This document shows, piece by piece, positions 1 through 9,671 of a stretch of DNA of 64,000 bases. The DNA comes from an uncultured Tateyamaria sp. (GTDB taxonomy: Bacteria; Pseudomonadota; Alphaproteobacteria; Rhodobacterales; Rhodobacteraceae). The first letter of the stretch is position 1. Each line of letters starts with the position of its first letter. Made by a program: the position numbers and the translations under genes. The notes below the pieces were generated by a model. The model was not told where the DNA came from. It worked only from the letters and a program-made list of their open reading frames with translations, and did not search any database. The DNA lies in assembly GCF_947487805.1 (NCBI RefSeq), contig NZ_CANKXW010000009.1:62001-126000 (forward strand), written 5' to 3'.

Positions 1-128
1 GCATGGACGATCTGCCTGCGCATCCGGTGATGCAGCGGTGGTGGGCGCATATGGCCGACATCATGGAGACCCATGCCGACAACGCCCCCGTTGTCACCCC
101 TCTCGAGACCGTGTTTCACATGCCATGA
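1..128 (+). CDS. rhaM: L-rhamnose mutarotase, C-terminal fragment
   Basis: The gene enters from the left edge; only about the last 41 codons are present (frame read from base 3, stop TGA at 126-128). RhaM interconverts the alpha and beta anomers of L-rhamnose so that the isomerase receives its preferred form. The visible tail contains [11 protein letters not shown], a DNAPV segment and a final VFHMP. This is the usual ending of the family (WW-HM--IM-TN-DNSP---L-EVFHL). The next gene starts inside this one, in an ATGA overlap. The order mutarotase then kinase matches rhaU-rhaK of the rhizobial rhamnose operon. The start and most of the protein lie outside the window. Confidence 0.85.
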   Translation, partial: MDDLPAHPVMQRWWAHMADIMETHADNAPVVTPLETVFHMP

Positions 129-1510
129 CCTGCCACGTCGCCGTCATCGATATCGGCAAGACCAACGCCAAGCTGGTGCTGGTGGACCGGGCAAGCCTGC
201 GTGAAATCGCGGTGATCACGCGGCCCAACACCGTTCTGGCGGGCCCGCCATGGCCGCATTTCGACGTGGAGGGGCACTGGGCCTTTCTGCTGGACGGGCT
301 GCGCGATTTCCATGCCGCGCACGGGGTGGATGCGATTTCGATCACCACCCATGGGGCCTGTGCCGCGCTGCTGGATGCGGCGGGGGATCTGACGGCGCCG
401 ATCCTCGACTACGAACATGCCGGGCCGGACGAACTGGACGCGGCCTATGCCGCCATCCGCCCGCCCTTTGCCGAGACGGGATCACCGCGTCTGGCCGGTG
501 GGCTGAACATCGGCGCGCAGCTGTTCTGGCAGTTCGACCGTGACCCCGGACTGCGGACGCGGACCCGGCACATCGTCACCTATCCGCAATACTGGGCTGC
601 GCGCCTGACCGGGGTGGTTGCCATGGATGTCACGTCGCTGGGCTGTCACACCGATCTGTGGGCCCCGCAGATGGGTGCGTTTTCCACGTCGGTGGATCGG
701 CTGGGCATCCGCGACAAGCTGGCGCCTGTGCGCCGCCCTTCGGATGTTCTGGGCACGATCCTGCCCGACATCGCCGCCCGGACCGGGTTGCGCCCGGACA
801 CGCCGGTGCAGTGCGGTATCCACGATTCCAACGCGTCGCTTTTGCCCTATGTGCTGGAGCGGCGCGGGAGCTTTGGCGTTGTGTCTACCGGCACTTGGGT
901 GATCGCGATGGCCATGGGCGGGCGGGATGTGCCGCTGGATCCCGCGCGCGACACGTTGATCAACGTGACCGCACTGGGCCAACCGGCGCCATCGGCGCGG
1001 TTCATGGGCGGGCGTGAACATGATGTGGCCAGCGCCGGGGCCTATCCCGCGCCCACGGCGCGCGACATTGCGCAAGTGCTGGAGGGGCGGATCATGCTGA
1101 TGCCGTCCGTGGCGCCGGACACAGGCCCCTATCGCGGGCAGGACGCCGCGTGGTTGGGGGCGGAGCCGCCTGTGGGGTCAGGCGCGCGCGGGGCGACAGT
1201 GGCATTCTACCTCGCCCTCGTGACGGCGGAGTGCCTGTCCAATATCGGCCACAGCGGCCCCATTATCGTCGAAGGGCCATTTGCACAGAACGCGCCCTAT
1301 CTGCGCATGTTGGCGGTCGCGGCGGGGGCAGAGGTGCTGCGCGCGGCTGGCACCACCGGCACCAGCGCCGGGGCCGCGATGCTGGTCGCACATGCGGGGG
1401 CCGTGTCGCCGGTGGATACGCAGGCCGTGCCCGTGGATGCCGCAGACCGCGTGGCCTTGCAGAGCTATGCCACCGCATGGCGCGCGGCGGTTGCGGCGCG
1501 CGAGGCCTAG
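125..1510 (+). CDS. rhaK: FGGY-family sugar kinase, probable rhamnose-pathway kinase
   Basis: A 461-residue kinase of the FGGY/hexokinase-actin fold. The N-terminal phosphate loop reads [10 protein letters not shown], and the second-domain signature is seen in GIHDSNAS and GVVSTGTW. I start it at ATG 125, which overlaps the rhaM stop by 4 bases; the frame is open further upstream, but that part reads as a shadow of rhaM. In alphaproteobacterial rhamnose operons a kinase in this position (RhaK) is needed for rhamnose uptake and catabolism. Substrate cannot be read from sequence, and L-fuculose or xylulose kinases have the same fold. The rhaM neighbour is the main evidence for rhamnose. Its TAG stop shares CTAG (1507-1510) with the convergent LysR gene. 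Confidence 0.8.
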   Translation: MTCHVAVIDIGKTNAKLVLVDRASLREIAVITRPNTVLAGPPWPHFDVEGHWAFLLDGLRDFHAAHGVDAISITTHGACAALLDAAGDLTAPILDYEHAGPDELDAAYAAIRPPFAETGSPRLAGGLNIGAQLFWQFDRDPGLRTRTRHIVTYPQYWAARLTGVVAMDVTSLGCHTDLWAPQMGAFSTSVDRLGIRDKLAPVRRPSDVLGTILPDIAARTGLRPDTPVQCGIHDSNASLLPYVLERRGSFGVVSTGTWVIAMAMGGRDVPLDPARDTLINVTALGQPAPSARFMGGREHDVASAGAYPAPTARDIAQVLEGRIMLMPSVAPDTGPYRGQDAAWLGAEPPVGSGARGATVAFYLALVTAECLSNIGHSGPIIVEGPFAQNAPYLRMLAVAAGAEVLRAAGTTGTSAGAAMLVAHAGAVSPVDTQAVPVDAADRVALQSYATAWRAAVAAREA

Positions 1511-2433
1511 GGCCGATCCACGATGTACTGCGCCGGACCATCGGCGGCAAAGCTGGCGCAGCAGGCATCGACAAAGCGCTGCACGATCCGGCGCGGCGCG
1601 GCCTTGTCATAGCCGATGGCGAGGGTCAGGGGCGGCAGCGCCTCGGTGATGGGGCGTTCGACGATTGCGTCACCCGCATAGGTCTGTGACAGGGTCGGGC
1701 GCATGTTCAGGATGGCACAGCCGCGCCCGGCGCCCACGAGGCTGCGCACCATCTCGGTTGAATTTGCATAGGCCACCACGGGGGCCTGCCGCGCGCCGGG
1801 TTCAAACAGCCCTTCATAATAGGTGGCGGCGACGGGGCGGTTCAGCACCACGAGCGGTTCGCGCGCGATCTGTGCGATGGAGACGGACGCCTGCCGCGCC
1901 AGCGGGTGTGCCGCGGGCAGAAGGCAGTAGGGCGGGGCCTCGATCAGCGTGTCATAGGCGACGTTTGGGCGCACGTCCTCGGCCACGAAAAGGATCACGT
2001 CATAGGCCCCGCCCAGCAGCCCCTCTTGGGCCTGATCGTTGTCGCAAGCGTCCAGTTCCAGCGTGACTTGGGCGTCGGCGGGCAGGCAGCGGTCGAGGAT
2101 ACCCGGCAGAAAGGCAGGTGCGATGGGCGCGTAGTAACCCACGCGCAGCGTGCCGCTGAGTGCGGATTTGAGATCGGCCCCGTCGCGCAAAAGCGCGCGG
2201 TAGTCGTCGAGCAGGCGTTCGCATTTGCGCGCGACGTCGCGGCCGGCACTTGTGGGTTGGATGCCGCGGGCGCGGTGGCGAGTGACAAGCGTGAGGTCGA
2301 AGGCCGCCTCGACCTGATCGATTGCCGCGGCGACGGCGGAGGCCGCGATGTTCAGCTCTGCCGCGGCGCGGGCGATGTTGCCGTGGCGCAGGGCGGCGGT
2401 GAAATAGGTCATGGCGCGTAAGGACAGGGACAT
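1507..2433 (-). CDS. LysR-family transcriptional regulator
   Basis: A 308-residue protein with an N-terminal winged helix-turn-helix at about residues 1-60 (ARAAAELNIAASAVAAAIDQVE) and the LysR effector-binding fold after it. It is divergent from the sterol-desaturase-family gene at 2537, with a 103-base gap that should hold both promoters. LysR regulators commonly control the divergent neighbour, so that gene is the first target to suspect; the rhamnose genes are another. The helix-turn-helix is alanine-rich but otherwise normal. The effector is unknown. The stop codon overlaps that of rhaK on the opposite strand. Confidence 0.85.
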   Translation of the reverse strand: MSLSLRAMTYFTAALRHGNIARAAAELNIAASAVAAAIDQVEAAFDLTLVTRHRARGIQPTSAGRDVARKCERLLDDYRALLRDGADLKSALSGTLRVGYYAPIAPAFLPGILDRCLPADAQVTLELDACDNDQAQEGLLGGAYDVILFVAEDVRPNVAYDTLIEAPPYCLLPAAHPLARQASVSIAQIAREPLVVLNRPVAATYYEGLFEPGARQAPVVAYANSTEMVRSLVGAGRGCAILNMRPTLSQTYAGDAIVERPITEALPPLTLAIGYDKAAPRRIVQRFVDACCASFAADGPAQYIVDRP

Positions 2434-2536
2434 CGCAACCTCGGGTTTTCAGATGTAGTTATCCCGTAAAAACTGTTTTTCCAAGGATCGAACCTGTGCG
2501 AGGCTGTGCCCGGATCAGCCGCAGAAAGGGCCGCCG

Positions 2537-3520
2537 ATGTCTGACGCACCGCTCAAGGGATGGCACCATGTGCCGGATGTGCCTTTGCAGGTCTCTCCGT
2601 TCTTCCAGTGGCCGCCGCAGCCCTTGCGGATGCTGGCCTGGGTCTGGAACGCGTGGTTCCTGATTTCGGAGCGGTTGATCGTGGTGGCGATTGCGCTGGT
2701 GTCGTTCTACTGGTTCCAGCCGCCGCTGGAAGAGACGCGCACGCTGGCCCCGGGATGGATCGCCGAGATGTTCCTGCGCAACGTGGTGTTGATGAGCGTC
2801 GTGGCGGGGGGCTTGCACCTGTATTTCTACACCTTCACCGCGCAGGGGCAGAAACTGAAATACGACCCGCGCCCGTTGATGAAGAACGGGCGGCAGTTCA
2901 CGCTGGGCGGGCAGGTGCGCGACAACATGTTCTGGACCATCGCCAGCGGGGTGACGGTGTGGACCGGCTATGAGGTGCTGATGTTCTGGGCGATGGCCAA
3001 TGGCTATGCGCCGGTGCTGACCTGGGCCGCGCATCCGGTGTGGTTCGTGGCGCTGTTCGTGGTGATTCCTGTTTGGGAGAGTTTCTATTTCTACTGGATT
3101 CACAGGCTGTTGCACGTGCCGTTTCTGTACCGGCATGTGCATGCGCTGCATCATCGCAACATCAATGTGGGGCCGTGGTCGGGCATGGCCATGCACCCGG
3201 TAGAGCATCTGATCTTCCTTGGTTCGGTTCTGGTGCATTTTGTGGTGGCGGCCCATCCGGTGCACATCCTGTTTCACCTGCAATATTACGCGCTGACGGC
3301 GGCCACGACCCATACCGGATTCGAGGGGATGCTTGTCCGGGACAAGACCCGGCTGAAGCTGGGGACGTTCCACCACCAGATGCATCACCGGTATTTCGAG
3401 TGCAACTATGGCTCGCTCGAGTTGCCGTGGGACAAGTGGTTCGGGTCGTTCCATGACGGGACTGCGGCCTCTGACGCGCGGATCCGGGAGCGGCGCAAGC
3501 GGTTCACCAACGGCATTTAG
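2537..3520 (+). CDS. Sterol desaturase / fatty acid hydroxylase family membrane protein
   Basis: A 327-residue integral membrane di-iron oxygenase. Several hydrophobic segments occur between about residues 30 and 180. The three histidine clusters of the superfamily are visible: HRLLH (189-193), HVHALHH (200-206) and HHQMHH (279-284), plus additional conserved histidines at 220-240. These coordinate two irons for hydroxylation or desaturation of a lipid chain. The substrate is not evident; bacterial members act on carotenoids, fatty acyl chains or ornithine lipids. It is divergent from the LysR gene and followed by the uronate genes after an 81-base gap with its own inverted repeat, so it is probably not part of the uronate operon. 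Confidence 0.85.
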   Translation: MSDAPLKGWHHVPDVPLQVSPFFQWPPQPLRMLAWVWNAWFLISERLIVVAIALVSFYWFQPPLEETRTLAPGWIAEMFLRNVVLMSVVAGGLHLYFYTFTAQGQKLKYDPRPLMKNGRQFTLGGQVRDNMFWTIASGVTVWTGYEVLMFWAMANGYAPVLTWAAHPVWFVALFVVIPVWESFYFYWIHRLLHVPFLYRHVHALHHRNINVGPWSGMAMHPVEHLIFLGSVLVHFVVAAHPVHILFHLQYYALTAATTHTGFEGMLVRDKTRLKLGTFHHQMHHRYFECNYGSLELPWDKWFGSFHDGTAASDARIRERRKRFTNGI

Positions 3521-3551
3521 TCCCTCCGCGACGACCCCATGTTGCTATCCA

Positions 3552-3585
3552 ATTCAAACTGACATACTAACATACCAGTTTGAAT
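3552..3585. promoter_or_regulatory. Inverted repeat upstream of kdgF, candidate operator
   Basis: ATTCAAACTG (3552-3561) is repeated in perfect inverted orientation as CAGTTTGAAT (3576-3585), separated by 14 bases (ACATACTAACATAC). It sits 16 bases before the kdgF start, directly ahead of the GGAG ribosome-binding site (3592-3595). No T-run follows it. A dimeric repressor of the GntR or IclR type is plausible, since such proteins often control uronate genes. The regulator is not in the window unless it is the LysR gene. Confidence 0.5.
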
Positions 3586-3601
3586 TTGGATGGAGACCCG
3601 C

Positions 3602-3907
3602 ATGTCTTTTGCAGAAGTTGTCGTGGATGGAGGTGTGCGCCGTCAGGTCCTTGCCGATCATGCCGATCTGATGATGGTGGCCTTTCGTTTTGGCGCTGAC
3701 ATGGAGGGCGCGCTGCACAGCCATCCGCATGTGCAATCCACCTTTGTCCGGTCGGGCGTGTTCGAATTTTCGCTGGGTGAAGAGACGCGCGTGGTGCGCG
3801 CCGGAGACAGCTTTGTCATTCCGTCGGGCATGGAACACGGTTGCCGCTGTCTAGAGGATGGCGAGTTGATCGACTGTTTCACGCCGCGCCGCGACGATTT
3901 TCTCTGA
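3602..3907 (+). CDS. kdgF: KdgF-like cupin, uronate linearisation
   Basis: A 101-residue single-domain cupin. KdgF converts ring-form 4,5-unsaturated uronates, the products of pectate and alginate lyases, to the open-chain 5-keto-4-deoxyuronate that KduI uses. The metal-binding set is visible: H39, H41 or H43 and Q45 in HSHPHVQ, and H79 after the PSG turn (PSGMEHG). The ATG at 3602 is preceded by GGAG at a 6-base distance, so an earlier in-frame ATG at 3590 is unlikely. kduI follows after 17 bases and kduD overlaps kduI, which supports the specific name over a generic cupin. Confidence 0.8.
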   Translation: MSFAEVVVDGGVRRQVLADHADLMMVAFRFGADMEGALHSHPHVQSTFVRSGVFEFSLGEETRVVRAGDSFVIPSGMEHGCRCLEDGELIDCFTPRRDDFL

Positions 3908-3924
3908 CCCCGAGGAGGCCCCCG

Positions 3925-4749
3925 ATGCTGACCACCAGAACCCTTCATGCCGTGAGCCAGGCCGAGACCAAGGCGATGGACACGGATGCCCTGCGGCAGA
4001 ATTTCCACTTTGGCGGCATGTTCTCGCCCGGCGAGGCGCGCTTGCTTTACACCCATTACGACCGAATGATCGTGGGCGGGGTCGTGCCGGACGGCGCGCC
4101 CCTGACGCTGGACCACGTGGCCGAATGCGGCACCGCGTCAATGCTGGATCGGCGCGAGATCGGCATTCTCAACCTGGGCGACACGGCGGAGGTGTCCGTT
4201 CCCGGCGGAAGCCACAGTCTGACGCGCGGCGATGTCCTGTACCTGGGGATGGGCGCAGGCGCGATCACCTTTGGCGCAGGCGGGCGGTTTTACGTCGTGT
4301 CGTCGCCCGCGCACCGGGCGCTGCCAGCGCGGCGCATCACCATCGAAGAGGCGGGCCGCATCAAGATCGGCGCGCCCGAGACCGCGAATGACCGCACGAT
4401 CTATCAATTCATCCATCCGGACGTCATGGAAAGCTGTCAGCTGGTCATGGGGTATACGATGTTCCATGGCGGCTCTGTCTGGAACACCATGCCTGCCCAC
4501 GTGCACGACCGCCGGATGGAAGCGTACCTGTATTTCGACTTGGCAGAGGACAACCGGGTGTTCCACTTCATGGGTGAACCGCAGGAAACCCGCCATATCG
4601 TGATGCAGAACGAAGAGGCAGTGTTGTCGCCGCCCTGGTCGATCCACTGTGGATGCGGCACCGGCAGTTATACGTTCTGCTGGGCGATGGCGGGTGACAA
4701 TACCGACTACAGGGACGTCGACATGGTCGCGATGGCAGACCTGCGATGA
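3925..4749 (+). CDS. kduI: 5-dehydro-4-deoxy-D-glucuronate isomerase
   Basis: A 274-residue cupin-fold isomerase converting 5-keto-4-deoxyuronate (DKI) to 2,5-diketo-3-deoxygluconate (DKII). The zinc ligands are visible as H192, H194, E199 and H241 (AHVHDRRMEAY and SIHCGCGTGSY). They lie exactly four residues before the positions known for the E. coli enzyme (H196, H198, E203, H245). The start chosen is ATG 3925 behind a strong GAGGAGG. The stop overlaps the kduD start in ATGA, which indicates translational coupling. Confidence 0.95.
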   Translation: MLTTRTLHAVSQAETKAMDTDALRQNFHFGGMFSPGEARLLYTHYDRMIVGGVVPDGAPLTLDHVAECGTASMLDRREIGILNLGDTAEVSVPGGSHSLTRGDVLYLGMGAGAITFGAGGRFYVVSSPAHRALPARRITIEEAGRIKIGAPETANDRTIYQFIHPDVMESCQLVMGYTMFHGGSVWNTMPAHVHDRRMEAYLYFDLAEDNRVFHFMGEPQETRHIVMQNEEAVLSPPWSIHCGCGTGSYTFCWAMAGDNTDYRDVDMVAMADLR

Positions 4750-5477
4750 GCCTGTTTGCACTGGATGGAAAGACCGCGCTGGTGACCGGTGCCAATACCG
4801 GGATCGGGCAGGCCGTTGCTGTGGCACTGGCCGAGGCGGGGGCGCATGTGATCTGTGCCGGCCGCCGGACCTGCGCCGAGACGGTGGATCAGATCGGGGC
4901 GCGCGCCGAGGATCTGCGCCTTGATTTCGCGGACCCGATGGCCGCGCGCGACGTGTTTGCCGCGCGGCCTGTCGATATCCTGATCAACAATGCGGGCATC
5001 ATCCGCCGCGCGGATGCCACGGAGTTTGGCGAACAGGACTGGGACGACGTCATGGACGTCAACCTCAAGGCGGTGTTCTTTGCCTGCCAGGCCTTTGCCA
5101 AGGCCGCAATCGCGCGGCAGGCGGGGGGCAAGATCGTCAACATCGCATCGCTCTTGTCGTTTCAGGGCGGCATTCGCGTGCCGTCCTATGCCGCGTCGAA
5201 ACATGGGGTTGCGGGGCTGACCAAGGCGCTGTGCAATGAATGGGCGGGGCAGGGGATCACCGTGAACGCCATCGCGCCGGGCTATATCGCCACGAACAAC
5301 ACCCAAGCGCTGCGCGAAGATGCGGCGCGCAACCAATCGATCCTCGATCGCATCCCCGCGGGGCGCTGGGGCGCGCCGTCGGACATTGCGGCCACGGCCG
5401 TCTACCTGTCGGCACCGGCCTCTGACTATGTCAATGGCGCGGTGCTGAACGTCGATGGCGGGTGGCTGGCGCGCTAG
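4746..5477 (+). CDS. kduD: 2-deoxy-D-gluconate 3-dehydrogenase / DKII reductase (SDR)
   Basis: A 243-residue short-chain dehydrogenase. It has the TGANTGIG cofactor loop near the N-terminus, NNAG at about residue 80 and the catalytic Y148-x3-K152 (YAASK). With kdgF and kduI it completes the conversion of unsaturated uronates to 2-keto-3-deoxygluconate, which then enters the KDG kinase/aldolase route. Those later genes are not in this window. The gene is coupled to kduI by a 4-base overlap. It ends 18 bases from the convergent carB stop, within a 15-base duplication. Confidence 0.93.
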   Translation: MSLFALDGKTALVTGANTGIGQAVAVALAEAGAHVICAGRRTCAETVDQIGARAEDLRLDFADPMAARDVFAARPVDILINNAGIIRRADATEFGEQDWDDVMDVNLKAVFFACQAFAKAAIARQAGGKIVNIASLLSFQGGIRVPSYAASKHGVAGLTKALCNEWAGQGITVNAIAPGYIATNNTQALREDAARNQSILDRIPAGRWGAPSDIAATAVYLSAPASDYVNGAVLNVDGGWLAR

Positions 5478-5479
5478 CG

Positions 5480-5509
5480 CCTAGCCCTGTAGCGCCTAGC
5501 CCTGTAGCG
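5480..5509. repeat. Perfect 15-bp tandem duplication over the carB stop
   Basis: CCTAGCCCTGTAGCG occurs twice in direct succession (5480-5494 and 5495-5509). The second copy encodes the last codons and stop of carB on the minus strand. The first copy lies just past the stop and would encode the same in-frame ending again. It looks like a recent slippage event without effect on the protein. Confidence 0.85.
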
Positions 5510-8500
5510 CCTTCACGCCCACGTCACCCTCGGCCTGTTCACGGATCGCCAGGGCGGCGGCATGGGAGGCCGCGGCGGTGGTGAAATACGGGATCTTGTC
5601 ATAGAGCGCGATGGAGCGGATCGATTTGCTGTCCTCGACGGCCTGCGCGCCTTCGGTGGTGTTGAACACCAGCTGGATGCCCGCATCCTTCATCATGTCG
5701 GTGACGTCGGGGCGCCCCTCATAGACCTTGTTCACGGTGCCGCAGGGCACGCCGTGGCCTTCGTACCATGCGGCGGTGCCGCGCGTGGCCACGAGGGTAA
5801 AGCCCAGTCCCGTCAGGATCTGTGCGGCCTCGAGCATCTCGGGCGTCTTGTCCGCGTCCTTGATCGAGATGAATGCACAGCCCGCGTCCGGCAGGACCAT
5901 GCCCGCGCCCATCTGCGCCTTGAGGAAGGCACGGGCAAAGGTGCGGTCCCAGCCCATGACCTCTCCGGTGGAGCGCATTTCGGGGCCGAGGATCGTGTCG
6001 ACACCGGGGAAACGGGCAAACGGCAGCACGGCCTCCTTGACCGAGAACCACGGCATGTTCGGATCGGCCAGCGTCATCGGATCGCCCAGCGGCAGCACCG
6101 CGTCATAGCTCGCGTCGGCGTCATAGGGCGCGCGTTGCGGGAAGTTGCTGAGCGGCTCACCCGCCATGATCCGCGCAGCGATGGAGGCAATCGCGCTGTC
6201 GGTGGACTTGGCGACGAACGGCACCGTGCGGGAGGCACGGGGGTTTACCTCGATCAGGTAGATCTCGCCATCCTGGATCGCGAATTGCACGTTCATCAGG
6301 CCGACCACGTTCAGGGCCTTGGCCAGCGCGTGTGTCTGTTCCTCGATCCGGGCAATGATCTCGCGGGACAGCGAGTAGGGGGGCAACGAACAGGCGCTGT
6401 CGCCCGAATGCACGCCCGCCTCTTCGATGTGCTGCATGATGCCTGCGACGTGCACATCCGTGCCATCACAGAGCGCATCCACATCCAGTTCGACCGCCCC
6501 GGCAAGATAGCTGTCGAGCAGCACGGGGCTGTCGCCGGAGACCACGACGGCCTCGGAAATATAGCGTTCGAGGTTGGCCTGATCGCGCACGATCTCCATC
6601 GCGCGGCCGCCCAGCACGTAAGAGGGCCGGATCACCAGCGGGAAGCCGATGTCGCCCGCGATTGCGATAGCTTCTTCGTCGGAATGGGCAATGCCGTTCT
6701 TGGGCTGCTTGAGGCCCAGATCATTGACCAGCGCCTGAAACCGCTCGCGGTCTTCGGCCAGATCGATGGCGTCGGGCGTGGTGCCGAGGATCGGGATCCC
6801 CGCCTCTTCAAGCGCATTGGCCAGTTTCAGCGGGGTCTGCCCGCCGAACTGCACGATCACGCCGTGCAGCGTGCCGTTGTCCTGCTCGACCCGCAGGATT
6901 TCCATCACATGCTCGAATGTCAGCGGTTCGAAGTACAGCCGGTCCGAGGTGTCATAGTCGGTCGACACGGTCTCGGGGTTGCAGTTGATCATGATCGTCT
7001 CATAGCCCGCATCGGTCAGCGCAAAGCAGGCGTGACAGCAGCAGTAGTCGAATTCGATGCCCTGACCGATCCGGTTGGGGCCACCGCCGAGGATCACGAC
7101 CTTTTTGCGGTCCGAGGGGCGGGCCTCGCACTCGACCTCGCCAAAGACGGGCGTTTCATAGGTGGAGTACATATAGGGGGTTTGCGCCTCGAACTCGGCG
7201 GCGCAGGTGTCGATGCGCTTGAAGACGGCGGTGACGCCCGCGGCCTCGCGCGCGCGGCGCACGTCGGTGGCCGTCAGGCCCGTCAGGGCGGCGAGACGGT
7301 CATCGGTAAAGCCCATCATCTTGAGATGGCGCAGCCCGGTTTCCTCGGCGGGCAGGCCGCCCTCGATCACGGCGGCCTCGGCCTCCACGATCTCGCGCAG
7401 GCGGGCCAGGAACCACGGGTCAAACATGGTCACGGCGTGGATTTCATCATCGCTCAGCCCGTGGCGCATGGCCTGGGTGATCAGGCGCAGGCGGTCGGGC
7501 GTCTGCACCGAGATCGCCTTGATAATCGCGGCCTTGTCGGGCGCGCCGGGGATGTCGATGTCGTCCAGACCCGTCAGGCCCGATTCCATCGACGCCATCG
7601 CCTTTTGCAGGCTTTCGTGGAAGGTCCGGCCAATGGCCATGACCTCGCCCACGGATTTCATCGCGGTGGTCAGCGTCGCTTCGGATCCGGGGAATTTCTC
7701 GAACGCGAATTTGGGGATCTTGGTGACGACATAGTCGATTGTGGGCTCGAACGAGGCGGGCGTGACCTTGGTGATGTCGTTGTCCAACTCGTCCAGCGTA
7801 TAGCCCACGGCCAGTTTCGCGGCGATCTTGGCGATGGGGAAACCCGTGGCCTTGGACGCCAGCGCCGAGGAGCGCGACACGCGGGGGTTCATCTCGATTA
7901 CAACCATGCGGCCGTCATCGGGGTTGATCGCCCATTGTACGTTTGAGCCACCGGTTTCCACGCCAATCTCGCGCAGCACGGCGATCGAGTGGTTGCGCAT
8001 GATCTGGTATTCTTTGTCCGTGAGGGTCAGGGCAGGGGCCACGGTGATCGAATCGCCCGTATGCACGCCCATCGGGTCCACGTTTTCGATGGAACAGACG
8101 ATGATGGCGTTGTCGGCCGTGTCGCGCACCACCTCCATCTCGTATTCCTTCCAGCCCAGCAGGGACTCATCCACAAGGATCTGACCCACGGGGGAGGCGT
8201 CCATGCCCGAGCGGCAGATCGCCTCGTAGTCGTCGCGGTTATAGGCGACGCCGCCGCCTGTGCCACCAAGGGTAAAGGCGGGGCGGATGATCGCGGGCAG
8301 GCCGATTTCTTCGAGCGTTTCCAGCGCGATGGCGACACCGGCGGCCAGGTCCTTGTTGCCCTTGGCGTCCTTGGGGGCGGTGACGATGGTCGCGCGGGGG
8401 TTCTCGATGCCCAGCCGGTCCATCGCCTCGCGGAAGAGCTTGCGGTCCTCGGCCATCTCGATGGCCTCGCGTTTGGCGCCAATCATCTCGACGCCGAACT

Positions 8501-8828
8501 TCTCGAGCACACCCATTTCCTCGAGGGCCAGCGAGGTGTTGAGGCCGGTCTGCCCCCCCATGGTGGGCAACAGTGCGTCGGGACGCTCTTTCTCGATGAT
8601 CTTGGCGACGGTTTCGGGGGTGATGGGTTCGATATAGGTGGCGTCGGCCATGTTGGGGTCGGTCATGATCGTCGCGGGGTTCGAATTGACCAGCACCACG
8701 CGGTAGCCTTCTTCGCGCAGCGCCTTGCAGGCCTGTGCACCGGAGTAGTCGAATTCGCAGGCCTGCCCGATCACAATGGGCCCCGCGCCGATGATCATGA
8801 TCGACTGAATGTCGGTACGCTTTGGCAT
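5496..8828 (-). CDS. carB: Carbamoyl-phosphate synthase large subunit
   Basis: A protein of 1110 residues, a usual CarB length. It makes carbamoyl phosphate from glutamine-derived ammonia, bicarbonate and two ATP for arginine and pyrimidine synthesis. Two homologous ATP-grasp halves are visible, each opening with a glycine-rich loop ([20 protein letters not shown] and [19 protein letters not shown]). The C-terminal MGS-like regulatory domain includes [14 protein letters not shown] start at ATG 8828 (MPKRTDIQS), the normal CarB beginning; the frame is open 21 bases further but that adds atypical sequence. carA is not adjacent, so the two subunits are encoded apart. A long open frame on the other strand is a codon-bias shadow. 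Confidence 0.97.
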   Translation of the reverse strand: MPKRTDIQSIMIIGAGPIVIGQACEFDYSGAQACKALREEGYRVVLVNSNPATIMTDPNMADATYIEPITPETVAKIIEKERPDALLPTMGGQTGLNTSLALEEMGVLEKFGVEMIGAKREAIEMAEDRKLFREAMDRLGIENPRATIVTAPKDAKGNKDLAAGVAIALETLEEIGLPAIIRPAFTLGGTGGGVAYNRDDYEAICRSGMDASPVGQILVDESLLGWKEYEMEVVRDTADNAIIVCSIENVDPMGVHTGDSITVAPALTLTDKEYQIMRNHSIAVLREIGVETGGSNVQWAINPDDGRMVVIEMNPRVSRSSALASKATGFPIAKIAAKLAVGYTLDELDNDITKVTPASFEPTIDYVVTKIPKFAFEKFPGSEATLTTAMKSVGEVMAIGRTFHESLQKAMASMESGLTGLDDIDIPGAPDKAAIIKAISVQTPDRLRLITQAMRHGLSDDEIHAVTMFDPWFLARLREIVEAEAAVIEGGLPAEETGLRHLKMMGFTDDRLAALTGLTATDVRRAREAAGVTAVFKRIDTCAAEFEAQTPYMYSTYETPVFGEVECEARPSDRKKVVILGGGPNRIGQGIEFDYCCCHACFALTDAGYETIMINCNPETVSTDYDTSDRLYFEPLTFEHVMEILRVEQDNGTLHGVIVQFGGQTPLKLANALEEAGIPILGTTPDAIDLAEDRERFQALVNDLGLKQPKNGIAHSDEEAIAIAGDIGFPLVIRPSYVLGGRAMEIVRDQANLERYISEAVVVSGDSPVLLDSYLAGAVELDVDALCDGTDVHVAGIMQHIEEAGVHSGDSACSLPPYSLSREIIARIEEQTHALAKALNVVGLMNVQFAIQDGEIYLIEVNPRASRTVPFVAKSTDSAIASIAARIMAGEPLSNFPQRAPYDADASYDAVLPLGDPMTLADPNMPWFSVKEAVLPFARFPGVDTILGPEMRSTGEVMGWDRTFARAFLKAQMGAGMVLPDAGCAFISIKDADKTPEMLEAAQILTGLGFTLVATRGTAAWYEGHGVPCGTVNKVYEGRPDVTDMMKDAGIQLVFNTTEGAQAVEDSKSIRSIALYDKIPYFTTAAASHAAALAIREQAEGDVGVKALQG

Positions 8829-8999
8829 CTTGGCCCCCCGGATGTGCAAATTGTCCTGCCTTATAGGGATGGCGCAGGCATGTGCAAGAGGAAGCCACGC
8901 CGTGGCGGGATGAAATATGTGTCGGCGCGCGGAACTCTTTGGCGCCGCGGTGCGTTGGCCGCCTGTGCGCGATCAATCCAACGAGGAGAATTACGGGAA

Positions 9000-9671
9000 A
9001 TGGCGTATTCAACACTGCTTTTGGGGTCTATCGGCGTGCTGGCGGAAACATCCGATCTGCAACGCCGTGCGTTCAATACCGCCTTCGAGATGAACGAGCT
9101 GATCTGGCACTGGGATGCCGACACCTATCGCGCGCTGCTTGAGGTGCCGGGGGGCAAGGCGCGGCTGGCCCATCACGCGGCCCGGCAGGGGGCCGAGGTC
9201 GACATCGACAAGGTTTACGAGGACAAGGTCCGCGCCTTTGACGCGGCGCTGGCCATGGGCATCGACCTGCGGCCCGGTATTGCCGACCTGATCGCCGAGG
9301 CGCAGGCGCAGAACATGAAGATCGGTTTTGTCACCGGCACGGATCCGCGTCAGGTCGCGGGCATCCTGCGCGCCCTCGAAGGCAGCATTTCGCCATCGGT
9401 CTTTGATTTCATCGGGGACAGCACGCTGGCCCCGCGCGCCAAACCCGCCCCAGACATCTATAACGAGGCGCTGCGCAGCCTCGGTGTGACGGGGGAGGAG
9501 GCGCTGGCCATCGAGGATACGCCCGAGAGCGCGCAAGCCGCCGTTGCCGCGGGCATCCGCACGCTGGCCTATCCGGGCGAGAACGCGGCAGGCCGTGACT
9601 TTGGTAACGGGGTCGAGGTGGTGGGCACGCCCGCTGTCACGCTCTTGCGCAGTGCGGCCATCGCGGCTTAG
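9000..9671 (+). CDS. HAD-IA-like protein lacking the catalytic aspartates
   Basis: A 223-residue protein aligned by eye with CbbY/beta-phosphoglucomutase-type HAD phosphatases. Cap-region residues (QRRAFN), motif II (GFVTGTD), motif III lysine (RAKPAPDIY) and motif IV (LAIEDTPESAQAAVAAGI) are all present. In motif I, however, the usual D-x-D-G-V-L reads G9-S-I11-G-V-L. Both the nucleophile and the acid/base aspartate are therefore missing. It may be a binding protein or regulator. The ATG at 9000 has AGGAG upstream. The gene is divergent from carB, and its stop overlaps that of the convergent methyltransferase in TTAG (9668-9671). Confidence 0.75.
   Translation: MAYSTLLLGSIGVLAETSDLQRRAFNTAFEMNELIWHWDADTYRALLEVPGGKARLAHHAARQGAEVDIDKVYEDKVRAFDAALAMGIDLRPGIADLIAEAQAQNMKIGFVTGTDPRQVAGILRALEGSISPSVFDFIGDSTLAPRAKPAPDIYNEALRSLGVTGEEALAIEDTPESAQAAVAAGIRTLAYPGENAAGRDFGNGVEVVGTPAVTLLRSAAIAA

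Noticed and set aside
5562-7946. A 794-codon open frame opposite carB
   Set aside because: It lies wholly antisense to a certain carB gene and has the His/Arg/Gly-rich composition of a codon-bias shadow in GC-rich DNA, with no recognisable domain.
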